The notes: generated by a model from the letters alone, not told the origin. A stretch of 18,808 bases of DNA from JACOVP01 sp964390715 (GCA_964390715.1 CAYMIM010000034.1:1-18808); one strand, 5' to 3'. Counted from the first letter of the stretch, positions 7,338 to 13,377 are shown. Numbers and translations: made by a program.

Positions 7338-8114
7338 ATGGGCAAGAAAGAAAAAATAGACATGATGGTTGAAGGCGGAGCAGCGAAAGCTGACGCTAGC
7401 TTGAGCCAGAAACTTGGACCCTTAAAAATCAATATTCAAGACGTCTTAAAAAAAGTCAATGAGAAAACTTCCGCGTTCAAGGGCATGAAGATTCCTGTCA
7501 AGTTATTTGTCGACACGCAAACCAAAGAGGTCGAAATTACTGTTGGCACTCCACCCATCTCTGAATTACTGAAAGGAGAATTAAAACTACCGAAAGGATC
7601 TGGAACTCCTAACAAAGAAAAAATAGGCAATATCGCTATCGAACAACTGATCAAAATTTTCAAGATGAAGCAAGACGCCATGCTCGACAGGACTACCAAA
7701 GACGCGGTCAAAACTATCGCGGGCTCCTGCAACTCACTTGGCATTTTAGTAGAAGGGACAGACTCACACACTTTTACTGTTGATGTTAACGCAGGCAAAT
7801 ATGACAAGATTTTACAACAAGAATTGACTACTGTGGATCCTGAGAAGATGAAGAAACTACAAGCAGACCTCTCACAAGTTCAGGATAAATTAAAGAGAGA
7901 GGCTGAAAAAGCCAAGGCAGAAGCTGACGCCGCCGCAGCCGCGACCGCCGCTACGACACCTGCCGCTGAGGGCGCCGCCGCGCCTACGGAAGCAAAACCT
8001 GACGCGAAAGGAGCTGCTCCCGCCGCTGGGGCGAAACCAGAAGCCGCTAAACCTGACGCCAAAGCTGGGGCGAAGCCAGAAGCGAAGCCAGCTACGAAAG
8101 CCGCTAAGAAATAA
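7338..8114 (+). CDS. rpl11: Ribosomal protein L11 with long C-terminal extension
   Basis: This 258-residue protein contains the full L11 body at about residues 8-165, which forms the base of the ribosomal stalk with 23S rRNA and binds elongation factors. Recognisable parts are the GGAAKAD start, KLGPLKINIQDVLKKVN, the TPPISELLK linker and the rRNA-binding SCNSLGILVEG. Archaeal L11 usually ends near residue 165. Here a charged coiled-coil-like segment (about 168-196) and a low-complexity Ala/Pro/Lys/Glu tail (197-258) follow, with repeated AKPDAK/AKPEAK units. The tail DNA is much richer in G+C than its surroundings and contains imperfect 39-bp repeats. Downstream there is a tRNA rather than the L1 and L10 genes that often follow L11. 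Confidence 0.93.
   Translation: MGKKEKIDMMVEGGAAKADASLSQKLGPLKINIQDVLKKVNEKTSAFKGMKIPVKLFVDTQTKEVEITVGTPPISELLKGELKLPKGSGTPNKEKIGNIAIEQLIKIFKMKQDAMLDRTTKDAVKTIAGSCNSLGILVEGTDSHTFTVDVNAGKYDKILQQELTTVDPEKMKKLQADLSQVQDKLKREAEKAKAEADAAAAATAATTPAAEGAAAPTEAKPDAKGAAPAAGAKPEAAKPDAKAGAKPEAKPATKAAKK
8025..8102 (+). repeat. Imperfect 39-bp tandem repeat in the L11 tail
   Basis: GCTGGGGCGAAACCAGAAGC at 8025-8044 recurs with one change at 8064-8083, an offset of 39 bp or 13 codons. The following bases match less well. It encodes the AGAKPEA-type units of the Ala/Lys/Pro-rich L11 tail and suggests growth of the tail by slippage or duplication. Confidence 0.6.
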
Positions 8115-8124
8115 TTTCACACTC

Positions 8125-8141
8125 TCTTTTATTTCTTTTTT
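8125..8141 (+). terminator. T-rich probable terminator after L11
   Basis: A pyrimidine/T-rich run (CTCTTTTATTTCTTTTTT region) begins about 10 nt after the L11 stop. Archaeal RNA polymerase commonly ends at T-runs without a hairpin. Confidence 0.4.
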
Positions 8142-8192
8142 ATGATATGATTTTATTTAGAACAACACTAATTTCTTCACTGTAAAAAATAG

Positions 8193-8201
8193 TTTTATAT
8201 A
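8193..8201 (+). promoter_or_regulatory. TATA box of tRNA-Pro
   Basis: TTTTATATA is centred about 30 nt before the first base of the mature tRNA, a normal distance for an archaeal tRNA promoter. Confidence 0.55.
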
Positions 8202-8226
8202 CCCATAATTTCTCGCATTCTTTATT

Positions 8227-8301
8227 GGGGCCGTAGTCCAACCTGGTTTAAGATTCGAGCCTTGGGAGTTCGAGATCCCGGTTCAAATCCGGGCGGCCTC
8301 A
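8227..8301 (+). tRNA. tRNA-Pro (UGG)
   Basis: This folds as a 75-nt cloverleaf with no intron. The 7-bp acceptor pairs 8227-8233 with 8294-8300, including one G-U, and A8301 is the discriminator. The anticodon stem CGAGC/GTTCG (8256-8260/8268-8272) closes the loop CTTGGGA with anticodon TGG at 8263-8265. The T stem CCCGG/CCGGG flanks TTCAAAT. The D stem is short, with three pairs including a G-U. The variable loop is 4 nt. CCA is not encoded, so it must be added by the CCA-adding enzyme. Confidence 0.93.
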
Positions 8302-8381
8302 CTTCTAACTTCTGCGTCGGAATGAAACTTTGAAATATGACTATTGTAATACCCACAAGATTTATTAAACAGCGACCACAT

Positions 8382-8519
8382 TCAATAACCTATGGAGGTA
8401 TTTATATTACAGCAATGCTCGTATCGTGGGAGATGATGTTTTGCAAACTCTTCATTAGGCTCAATGACTTCATACCAGAACATTAATCCTTCTTTCTTTT
8501 CTTCTTTAGAACTTACCAT
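8382..8519 (-). CDS. Possible 45-residue protein downstream of the EF-hand gene
   Basis: A short open frame starts at ATG 8519, 16 nt after the stop of the EF-hand membrane protein on the same strand. A good Shine-Dalgarno motif (AAGGAG, 8524-8529) ends 4 nt before it. The protein begins MVSSKEEKKEGLMFWYEV, acidic and basic in turn, and later has KHHLPRYEHCC with two histidines and two adjacent cysteines, which might bind a metal. I do not recognise a family. The strong ribosome binding site and operon position are the main support. It could also be the remnant of a longer gene. Confidence 0.4.
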   Translation of the reverse strand: MVSSKEEKKEGLMFWYEVIEPNEEFAKHHLPRYEHCCNINTSIGY

Positions 8520-8535
8520 TGTTCTCCTTATCTCC

Positions 8536-8874
8536 CTACCTCTTTGGCTTTAACGCCTCTAAGAATTTCTCAAGCGTCTCAGAGTGTATATTTCGCAAGC
8601 GTTTTTCCAATTCCCCTAAAGATATCTCTTTTGGAAATAATCCTCTTTCTGTAAGCGCACTACTTTCTTGTTGATCTAAAACACCATCTCTATTTGCGTC
8701 AAGAATATAATGTATCCTGTTTATAAGGTTTTTATTTTCTGTCCTCTGATCAATTATTATTACAGAAGTGTAAAACACACCGCCCATTGCAATCGCTATT
8801 ATGGCTTGGGGTATAACTCGAGAATACCAAGGTATTTTTCGTCCCATTCCTATTACTGATACATATCCATTCAT
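8536..8874 (-). CDS. Small membrane protein with one EF-hand
   Basis: This 112-residue protein has one transmembrane helix at about residues 21-41 (VIPQAIIAIAMGGVFYTSV), with a short basic N-terminal part before it. Residues about 59-70 form a canonical calcium-binding EF loop, DANRDGVLDQQE, with Asp, Asn, Asp, Gly, Asp and Glu at positions 1, 3, 5, 6, 9 and 12. The remaining 40 residues are charged and helical. The loop is probably on the outer face if the positive-inside rule holds. The ATG at 8874 is preferred over a TTG one codon earlier because a TATA-like element lies 27 nt upstream. Partner and role are unknown. Confidence 0.7.
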   Translation of the reverse strand: MNGYVSVIGMGRKIPWYSRVIPQAIIAIAMGGVFYTSVIIIDQRTENKNLINRIHYILDANRDGVLDQQESSALTERGLFPKEISLGELEKRLRNIHSETLEKFLEALKPKR

Positions 8875-8897
8875 CAAAAATTACATGTTTGAACTTT

Positions 8898-8905
8898 CTT
8901 TTAAG
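8898..8905 (-). promoter_or_regulatory. TATA-like element of the EF-hand gene
   Basis: CTTAAAAG on the minus strand is centred 27-28 nt before the ATG at 8874. Confidence 0.4.
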
Positions 8906-9006
8906 CCTATCTTACTACCTTGCAACGACAGTTCTAGTGTACCCAACAGCAACCTTTAAAAAGCCTGCTTGAACCTTGTTCTATCACGCCTCTTTCCAAA
9001 GCAATC

Positions 9007-9015
9007 TTTTTAAAA
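9007..9015 (+). promoter_or_regulatory. TATA box of the L37Ae operon
   Basis: TTTTTAAAA is centred about 25 nt before the L37Ae ATG at 9036. Confidence 0.55.
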
Positions 9016-9035
9016 GGGAAAGAGATGAAGCACTT

Positions 9036-9248
9036 ATGGCAACAAAGAAAGTCGGTTCTGCTGGACGTTTTGGCAGTCGCTACGGAAAAACCATCAGGGT
9101 TAAAATCGCTGAAATTGAAAAGCGTGAACGTGGACGACATATCTGCCCTTACTGCGCCAAGCAACAAGCTCGCCGCGTGAGCTTAGGCGTCTACGAATGC
9201 AGAAAATGCAACGCTAAATTTACTGGAAGAGCCTATAGTATGGCTTAA
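9036..9248 (+). CDS. rpl37ae: Ribosomal protein L37Ae
   Basis: This 70-residue zinc-ribbon protein of the large subunit begins MATKKVGSAGRFGSRYG, a hallmark of L37Ae. The zinc site is CPYC followed by CRKC in YECRKCNAKFTGRAY. The ATG at 9036 is chosen over a longer open frame because it matches the family start and a TATA box. The RNA polymerase subunit P gene follows 12 nt later and prefoldin beta 2 nt after that, a common archaeal gene order. Confidence 0.95.
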   Translation: MATKKVGSAGRFGSRYGKTIRVKIAEIEKRERGRHICPYCAKQQARRVSLGVYECRKCNAKFTGRAYSMA

Positions 9249-9260
9249 TAACACAACACC

Positions 9261-9407
9261 ATGACCAACAATGTAACCTACAAATGTTTTAACTGTGAGA
9301 AAGTAGTCAAGCAGGAATATGTCAAAAAAAAGATCAGATGCCCTTATTGCGGTTATAAGATTCTTTACAAGCCACGATCCACTACTGTGAAAGTCCTTGC
9401 GAGGTAA
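9261..9407 (+). CDS. rpoP: DNA-directed RNA polymerase subunit P (Rpb12)
   Basis: This 48-residue zinc-ribbon subunit of archaeal RNA polymerase stabilises the assembly platform. The zinc ligands are CFNC (9-12) and CPYC (27-30), followed by GYKILYKPRS, the usual family ending. It lies between L37Ae and prefoldin beta in one operon, and its TAA is 2 nt before the prefoldin ATG. There is no clear ribosome binding site, so coupling with L37Ae translation is likely. Confidence 0.93.
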   Translation: MTNNVTYKCFNCEKVVKQEYVKKKIRCPYCGYKILYKPRSTTVKVLAR

Positions 9408-9409
9408 TT

Positions 9410-9742
9410 ATGACTTCTAACCCCGCCGCTGAAGAACAGATCGCTCAGCTGCAACAACAAGAGCAGCAATTACAACAAATGATCATGCAACGACAGACCA
9501 TGCAATCACAACTCCTAGAAACTGAGAACGCCTTAGACACTTTAGGCAAGACAAAAGAGCAACCCTTCAAGATGGTTGGACCTTTACTGATATCTGTGGA
9601 CAAGAAAACCATGCAAGAAGAACTCACGTCTAAGCAAGAGACGCTTACTATTCGCTTAAAAAATGTTGAACAACAAGAAGAACAGCTGCGGAAGAAATTC
9701 CAAGAGTTACAAGAAAAGCTTCTGAAGCAGTTGCAGCAATAA
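9410..9742 (+). CDS. pfdB: Prefoldin subunit beta
   Basis: This 110-residue protein is a subunit of the hexameric prefoldin chaperone, which hands unfolded proteins to the thermosome. Two long Gln/Glu-rich coiled-coil helices (about 6-45 and 66-110) flank the short beta hairpin region with PFKMVGPLLISVDK. This is the beta (PFD6-like) layout. It is the third gene of the L37Ae operon. Prefoldin alpha is not in this window. Confidence 0.9.
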   Translation: MTSNPAAEEQIAQLQQQEQQLQQMIMQRQTMQSQLLETENALDTLGKTKEQPFKMVGPLLISVDKKTMQEELTSKQETLTIRLKNVEQQEEQLRKKFQELQEKLLKQLQQ

Positions 9743-9753
9743 AGGAAAAGGTG

Positions 9754-10005
9754 ATGACGATGGATATGCAAACGATTATGGACTCATTGGCGATGATTGA
9801 AGAGGATGCCAGTGTGCCGAAGAATGTCCGCTCTAAAATCAAAGACGCCATGAGTTTACTACTCGATGAGAACGGAAAATCGAACGCGCTCAAGATAGAT
9901 CAAGTGATGGAGCAATTGGATGACTTGAATGATGATCCCAACCTGTCTCCCTATACCAGAACACAGATTTGGAATGTTGTGAGCACACTTTCACGAAAAC
10001 CATAA
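9754..10005 (+). CDS. UPF0147 family protein
   Basis: This small all-helical protein of about 83 residues belongs to the archaeal family UPF0147, whose function is unknown. Recognisable parts are EEDASVPKNVRSKIKDA, then DDLNDDPNLSPYTRTQIWNVVS near the end. Start candidates in frame are GTG 9751 and ATG 9754, 9760 and 9766. ATG 9754 is chosen because AAGGA (9742-9746) sits 7 nt before it. It overlaps or follows the prefoldin stop by a few bases in the same operon, so a link to protein folding or translation is plausible but unproven. Confidence 0.8.
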   Translation: MTMDMQTIMDSLAMIEEDASVPKNVRSKIKDAMSLLLDENGKSNALKIDQVMEQLDDLNDDPNLSPYTRTQIWNVVSTLSRKP

Positions 10006-10019
10006 TGAGATATAGAAAT

Positions 10020-10029
10020 CTTTATATAG
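10020..10029 (+). promoter_or_regulatory. TATA box of sepF
   Basis: CTTTATATAG is centred about 40 nt before the sepF ATG, which predicts a leader of about 15 nt. It nearly matches the ftsZ TATA. Confidence 0.6.
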
Positions 10030-10053
10030 GAAGACCATGTTTGAGTAACAACA

Positions 10054-10058
10054 GGTGA
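10054..10058 (+). promoter_or_regulatory. Shine-Dalgarno motif of sepF
   Basis: GGTGA ends 6 nt before the ATG at 10065, inside the predicted leader, and matches the archaeal anti-SD. Confidence 0.55.
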
Positions 10059-10064
10059 CACACA

Positions 10065-10460
10065 ATGCCATTATTTTCCCGCATTAAAGAACGTCTAGGT
10101 TTTGGAGCGCCAGTCGACGACTATTCTGAGGAATATGAGGATGATTTTGTCGAGATTGACACCAAGAAAGACATTGGCAACCGCTCCAAGATTATTGTTC
10201 GTTCTTTTGCCTTGACTGAATTCGCGGACGTCAAAGAGGCTTTGGACGCTTTACGCGAAGGCTACACTATCGCACTCATTAACATTAAACCTTTGCGCGA
10301 CAAAGATATGATTGAATTAAAACGCGCTATTGACAAGATCAAGAAGACTTGCGACGCTTTAGAAGGCGATATCGCGGGCGTCAGCGAGAATTTCATTGTC
10401 GTAACTCCTTCCTTCGCGCACATCTACAGAAATGTAGAGACTGAAGAAGTCAAGAATTGA
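10065..10460 (+). CDS. sepF: SepF-like cell division protein
   Basis: This 131-residue protein resembles archaeal SepF (DUF552), which anchors FtsZ to the membrane. The first dozen residues, MPLFSRIKERLGFG, form an amphipathic helix suited to membrane insertion. An acidic linker (about 17-35) follows. The core (about 42-120) has the SepF pattern: IIVRSFALTEFADVKEALDAL, then GYTIALINIKPL, then DALEGDIAGVSENFIVVTP. Unlike most genes here it has a leader with a Shine-Dalgarno motif, as does ftsZ, its expected partner. Confidence 0.88.
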   Translation: MPLFSRIKERLGFGAPVDDYSEEYEDDFVEIDTKKDIGNRSKIIVRSFALTEFADVKEALDALREGYTIALINIKPLRDKDMIELKRAIDKIKKTCDALEGDIAGVSENFIVVTPSFAHIYRNVETEEVKN

Positions 10461-10519
10461 ATTCTAATATAACTACTCGTATTGTTTTGACCTGAACAGT
10501 GAAAACGCTCTTACTATGA

Positions 10520-11761
10520 CTATGTTCTAAATGTAAATCTTCTGTGATAATCTACCGCAACTCTTTTGATATCTTTTCTAAGCATTAAATCAGCAATCCT
10601 ATCTTCAACTGTAGCGGCTATAACTCTTTTAATTTCTCTAGCGCCATATCTTCTATATTCCGCTTGATCTACTATCTTCTTTACTACTCTCTCTGTATAG
10701 GTTAGATCTACACCTCGTTTACTTAGTTTTCTCGCTATTTCATCAAGTTGTACCGCGGTAATCGCCAAACATTCTTGAGCTCCTAAAACATTAAAAACAC
10801 ATATGGCGTCTAATCTGTTCAAGAATTCTGGTTTGAAATTTCTTTCTAGAGATTTTTTAATGATAGATTCATACTCCCCCCTATCTAGATTAGTATCTGT
10901 TTCAAAGCTAATTCTGTTCTCACTTTCATCCGCTTCAGTTACACCTGTATTGCTCGTTAGGATATTAATCGCATGATTATATTTAGTCTTTTTACCTCTT
11001 GTATCTCCTGTTTCTCCCTCGTCAAGAATTTGCAACAGAATATTGTGTACCGCGGGGTGCGCTTTTTCTATTTCATCCCAGAGAATAACTGTTCTAGGCT
11101 CTTTATTCAATATCTCCAATAATCCTCCATGATCATGCCCTATATAGCCTGGAGGCGCGCCCAACAGCTTCGTGTATTCATGACGCGATTCAAACTCAGA
11201 GCCATGGATATGCAAGAACTTGTATTCCTCAAGCTCTTTTGCCAAAATTTTCGCTAATTCAGTCTTACCTATTCCTGTTCTTCCGGCGAATAAAAAATTT
11301 CCTCTTGGCCTATGTTCATCCCGCAGTCCGCTTTCAGTTCGCTTTAATGTTTTCACCACTAAAGATATGGCTTGCCTTTGACCGATAACTCTCTTATTTA
11401 ATGTTTTTTCAAGAGACAAAAAATTTCCATGCAGTCTATTTTGTCGCTGTGTTGATTCTTGTTGCGCTGGGAATAATCCGACTGTTTCAATTTTAAGATC
11501 TGGATTTACTTCAATACAGGTTTCATATAACTGTTTTTGTAATTCAGAACCTTCGCGGCGAAGATCTAACCGTTGCTCTTCTTGAAGCCCTTTTTCAAGC
11601 TCATCTAGGTCTATACAGGTAGAAACAACAGCGTCTATATATTCTTCCTTATTTTTAGGCGATAATTGACTTATTTCAGCACTAGATTGAAATTTTATAT
11701 TTATAAATTCGTCAATGTTCTCAACATATTTCTTAACTACTTTAATTTCAGGAAGAGTCAT
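10520..11761 (-). CDS. Single-ring AAA+ unfoldase resembling the ClpB/ClpA D2 domain
   Basis: This 413-residue ATPase aligns to the second (D2) AAA+ domain and D2-small domain of Clp/Hsp100 proteins. Walker A is GRTGIGKT (160-167), with Arg replacing the usual Pro. The pore loop is GAPPGYIGHDHGG (201-213), where the usual tyrosine is kept. Walker B is VILWDE (225-230), sensor 1 is N271 in LTSN, the arginine finger is R316 in FLNRLD, and sensor 2 is R375 in YGAREIKR. Residues 1-115 are mostly helical and match no Clp N-domain, D1 or M-domain I recognise. I see no ClpP-binding IGF/IGL loop of the usual form. It stands alone on the minus strand and may be a disaggregase or specialised unfoldase. 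Confidence 0.85.
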   Translation of the reverse strand: MTLPEIKVVKKYVENIDEFINIKFQSSAEISQLSPKNKEEYIDAVVSTCIDLDELEKGLQEEQRLDLRREGSELQKQLYETCIEVNPDLKIETVGLFPAQQESTQRQNRLHGNFLSLEKTLNKRVIGQRQAISLVVKTLKRTESGLRDEHRPRGNFLFAGRTGIGKTELAKILAKELEEYKFLHIHGSEFESRHEYTKLLGAPPGYIGHDHGGLLEILNKEPRTVILWDEIEKAHPAVHNILLQILDEGETGDTRGKKTKYNHAINILTSNTGVTEADESENRISFETDTNLDRGEYESIIKKSLERNFKPEFLNRLDAICVFNVLGAQECLAITAVQLDEIARKLSKRGVDLTYTERVVKKIVDQAEYRRYGAREIKRVIAATVEDRIADLMLRKDIKRVAVDYHRRFTFRT

Positions 11762-11774
11762 TCTTTAACAACGA

Positions 11775-11782
11775 TTTATATT
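11775..11782 (-). promoter_or_regulatory. TATA-like element of the AAA+ gene
   Basis: TTTATATT (AATATAAA on the minus strand) lies about 18 nt before the ATG at its centre. It is slightly close for a leaderless start but is the best candidate. A second A/T stretch lies 10 nt further upstream. Confidence 0.35.
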
Positions 11783-11866
11783 CTCTTTTTAAGGTTTATG
11801 TCGTTCGATCAGGAAGCTTTTTTTCGCTCTTTATTGAGGACAACACTCCTTGACCTAAAGCAAACC

Positions 11867-11876
11867 TTTTTAAATT
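11867..11876 (+). promoter_or_regulatory. TATA box of the ZPR1-like gene
   Basis: TTTTTAAATT is centred 25-26 nt before the ATG at 11897 and helps to choose that start. Confidence 0.55.
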
Positions 11877-11896
11877 TTCTTTTCTCTTGCTATCTT

Positions 11897-12439
11897 ATGC
11901 AAACCTTAGACGGACAACCCTGCCCCATGTGCTTGAAAAAGACACTGACGCTTTTAGAAGACGCTATAGATATTCCTCCTTTTGGCAAATTTTTTGTGTT
12001 TGGCATGAACTGTAAAGATCAAGAATGTGGCTTTCAAAAGTCTGATGTAGAATCTGAAAAACCTAGAGACCCTTGTAAAATTACGTTTACGATTGAAAAA
12101 AATAAAGACATGACTGTACGCGTGATTAAATCCGCGGCTGCTAAACTTTCTTTTCCTCAATTACGACTAAGTGTAGAACCTGGTGTTGACGCTATTGGCT
12201 ATATTTCCAATGTTGAGGGAGTATTGCAGCGCTTTGAACAGGTGTTGAAGACTGAGAAAGAAGTCGCTGAAGAAGACGAAGACAAGACCAGATGCAAAAA
12301 TTTACTGAAGAAGATCTGGAAAATTAAATGTGGCGATATTCCTACTAAAATGGTCATTGAAGATCCTACTGGTAATAGCGCGATTGTTTCTGATAAAGCT
12401 GTTGTTGAGAAGTTGAAAGGAAAAGCTAGTAAAGAATAA
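11897..12439 (+). CDS. ZPR1-type zinc finger protein
   Basis: This 180-residue protein matches the single ZPR1 module of archaea. The zinc finger uses C9 and C12 (QPCPMC) and C39 and C44 (GMNCKDQECGF). Between them is the family segment IDIPPFGKFFVFG. The jelly-roll-like half follows, with FPQLRLSVEPGVDAIGYISNVEGVLQRFEQ. Eukaryotic ZPR1 binds and helps fold elongation factor 1A, so an archaeal role with aEF1A is plausible but not shown here. The frame is open to 11666, but the ATG at 11897 fits both the TATA box and homology. The acidic/lysine-rich tail is ordinary. It ends directly against the convergent gene at 12440. Confidence 0.85.
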   Translation: MQTLDGQPCPMCLKKTLTLLEDAIDIPPFGKFFVFGMNCKDQECGFQKSDVESEKPRDPCKITFTIEKNKDMTVRVIKSAAAKLSFPQLRLSVEPGVDAIGYISNVEGVLQRFEQVLKTEKEVAEEDEDKTRCKNLLKKIWKIKCGDIPTKMVIEDPTGNSAIVSDKAVVEKLKGKASKE

Positions 12440-12655
12440 TTATAAAACAGGCCACTTCTTTGGATGTATTCTAATGTTCCCTTCTACATCGATTTCAAAA
12501 CAGTGATGATGTCCTGTGTCTCGCACTCTTCGTGGTTTTTTAGCCATACCAATGGATCTAACTGTAGCTTTTGACATAATATTCATAAAAGAAAACCAGA
12601 CTTTTCCATCAATGATTTTGACAGGAACTTTAATTTCCTCAATCACTTTCTCCAA
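12440..12655 (-). CDS. Small protein of unknown function overlapping the winged-helix-like gene
   Basis: This 71-residue protein was not recognised. It is basic, with a predicted strand-rich N-terminal part (VPVKIIDGKVWFSFMNIM) and a central KKPRRVRDTGHHHCFEIDVEG segment in which three histidines and a cysteine might bind metal or nucleic acid. The reading frame overlaps the upstream gene by 17 nt with a TTG start at 12655. A GTG at 12646 is an alternative start. It is therefore translated from the same mRNA as the preceding gene. Its stop abuts the stop of the ZPR1-like gene. Confidence 0.6.
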   Translation of the reverse strand: MEKVIEEIKVPVKIIDGKVWFSFMNIMSKATVRSIGMAKKPRRVRDTGHHHCFEIDVEGNIRIHPKKWPVL

Positions 12656-12848
12656 CTACCCCTTCTTTTACTAGTTTAGTCATTATTCTATCTACTTGTG
12701 GTGCTGGTAAATGTAAATATACATAAAAATCTAAAGCATTTACGTCTTTCAATCCTTGCTTTTTCCTTTCTTGTAAAAATTCTCTTATCTTTACTTCTGC
12801 TTCTGTATCTGAGATGTTTAATAATTGTTCTTCAAATGTTTGTGTCAT
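12639..12848 (-). CDS. Small winged-helix-like protein, possible regulator
   Basis: This 69-residue protein begins MTQTFEEQLLNISDTEAEV with an acidic helix. Residues about 33-66 (KDVNALDFYVYLHLPAPQVDRIMTKLVKEGVV) look like a winged-helix core: a helix, a turn, a recognition-type helix and a short strand. This is a weak structural guess from pattern, not a family match. The ATG is preceded by a TATA box 26-27 nt upstream, and beyond that by a perfect dyad element, so it could be autoregulated. It forms a two-gene operon with the overlapping gene at 12440. Confidence 0.6.
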   Translation of the reverse strand: MTQTFEEQLLNISDTEAEVKIREFLQERKKQGLKDVNALDFYVYLHLPAPQVDRIMTKLVKEGVVGESD

Positions 12849-12870
12849 ATCTTTTTATCAAATTTTATTC

Positions 12871-12880
12871 TTTATATATT
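12871..12880 (-). promoter_or_regulatory. TATA box of the winged-helix-like gene
   Basis: TTTATATATT (minus AATATATAAA) is centred about 27 nt before the ATG at 12848. Confidence 0.6.
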
Positions 12881-12893
12881 TTGCTGAGAAAAA

Positions 12894-12908
12894 TCCGGAA
12901 AGTTTCCG
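12894..12908 (-). promoter_or_regulatory. Dyad element CGGAAA-N-TTTCCG, copy 1
   Basis: On the minus strand this reads CGGAAACTTTCCGGA. Bases 12896-12908 form a perfect inverted repeat of 6 bp around one central base. It lies 46 nt upstream of the start codon and about 27 bp upstream of the TATA centre. The same 15-mer, 12 of 15 identical, occurs at exactly the same 46-nt distance before the gene at 15979-16194. It is a probable protein-binding site. Confidence 0.55.
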
Positions 12909-12915
12909 CTCATTG

Positions 12916-13146
12916 TCATTGATATTTTACAAATTCCTCTTCTTCTATGCGCGCTAGTTTAAGTATATTTTTTAAGGTGCCTATTTTTATTTCTTGGTGA
13001 TTTGGAACTACTGTGCCGACCGCTCCTTCGGGAGTTTCTTTTCTGAGAACAATATGGCTTCCTTTTTGTCGAACAATACTAAAACCAAATTTATTGCAAA
13101 GAATTTTTACACACTCTTTTCCTGAACGCTTCTTAAGAAGACTCAA
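12916..13146 (-). CDS. hicA: HicA-type toxin
   Basis: This 76-residue HicA-family mRNA interferase has a double-stranded-RNA-binding-like fold. Family marks are SGKECVKILCNKFGF (8-22), KGSH with the catalytic histidine H31, VVPNH at about 46-50, and GTLKNILKLA before EEEEF at the end. The start is TTG at 13146, because GAGGTG (13154-13159) lies 7 nt before it, an ideal ribosome binding site. A longer start at TTG 13161 is possible. It overlaps the end of hicB by 14 nt, the usual hicB-hicA coupling. It is probably kept silent by HicB. Confidence 0.85.
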   Translation of the reverse strand: MSLLKKRSGKECVKILCNKFGFSIVRQKGSHIVLRKETPEGAVGTVVPNHQEIKIGTLKNILKLARIEEEEFVKYQ

Positions 13147-13345
13147 CCTCTTCCACCTCAAATGTTGTTAACATTGGGTGAAAATATTCTTTCAAAGGAA
13201 ACTCTTCTAGATATACTTCAGTTGCCTCTTTAAGGTTGCTGATGGCTTCTTCTATGGTCTTTCCCTGGCTTGCTGTACCAATTTCAGGGCATTTCGCCAC
13301 ATACATATCTTCTTCTTTTTGAATAATCGCAGTGAAGAGTTTCAT
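13133..13345 (-). CDS. hicB: HicB-type antitoxin
   Basis: This 70-residue protein has the HicB fold: MKLFTAIIQKEEDMYVAKCPE then GTASQGKTIEEAISNLKEATEVYLEE. This partial RNase H-like domain binds and blocks HicA. No DNA-binding C-terminal domain is present, so it is a short HicB. Two ATGs, at 13351 and 13345, are in frame. The second lies 28 nt from the TATA centre and is chosen. It precedes and overlaps hicA. Confidence 0.85.
   Translation of the reverse strand: MKLFTAIIQKEEDMYVAKCPEIGTASQGKTIEEAISNLKEATEVYLEEFPLKEYFHPMLTTFEVEEVESS
13154..13159 (-). promoter_or_regulatory. Shine-Dalgarno motif of hicA
   Basis: GAGGTG on the minus strand is 7 nt before TTG 13146 and decides that start. Confidence 0.6.
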
Positions 13346-13368
13346 TATCATCTTTAATCACCCACGCT

Positions 13369-13377
13369 ATTTAAAGG
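13369..13377 (-). promoter_or_regulatory. TATA box of hicBA
   Basis: CTTTAAATA on the minus strand is centred 28 nt before ATG 13345. Confidence 0.5.

Noticed and set aside
7880..8120. Two minus-strand Ala/Gly-rich ORFs over the L11 tail
   Set aside because: Shadow frames of the G+C-rich repetitive tail with no promoter.
8391..8435. 14-codon plus-strand ORF with a TATA-like stretch upstream
   Set aside because: Too short, and it lies over the minus-strand small gene. No supporting signal beyond chance.
10037..10048. Three-codon upstream ORF before sepF
   Set aside because: It lies before the predicted transcript start near 10050, so it would not be in the mRNA.
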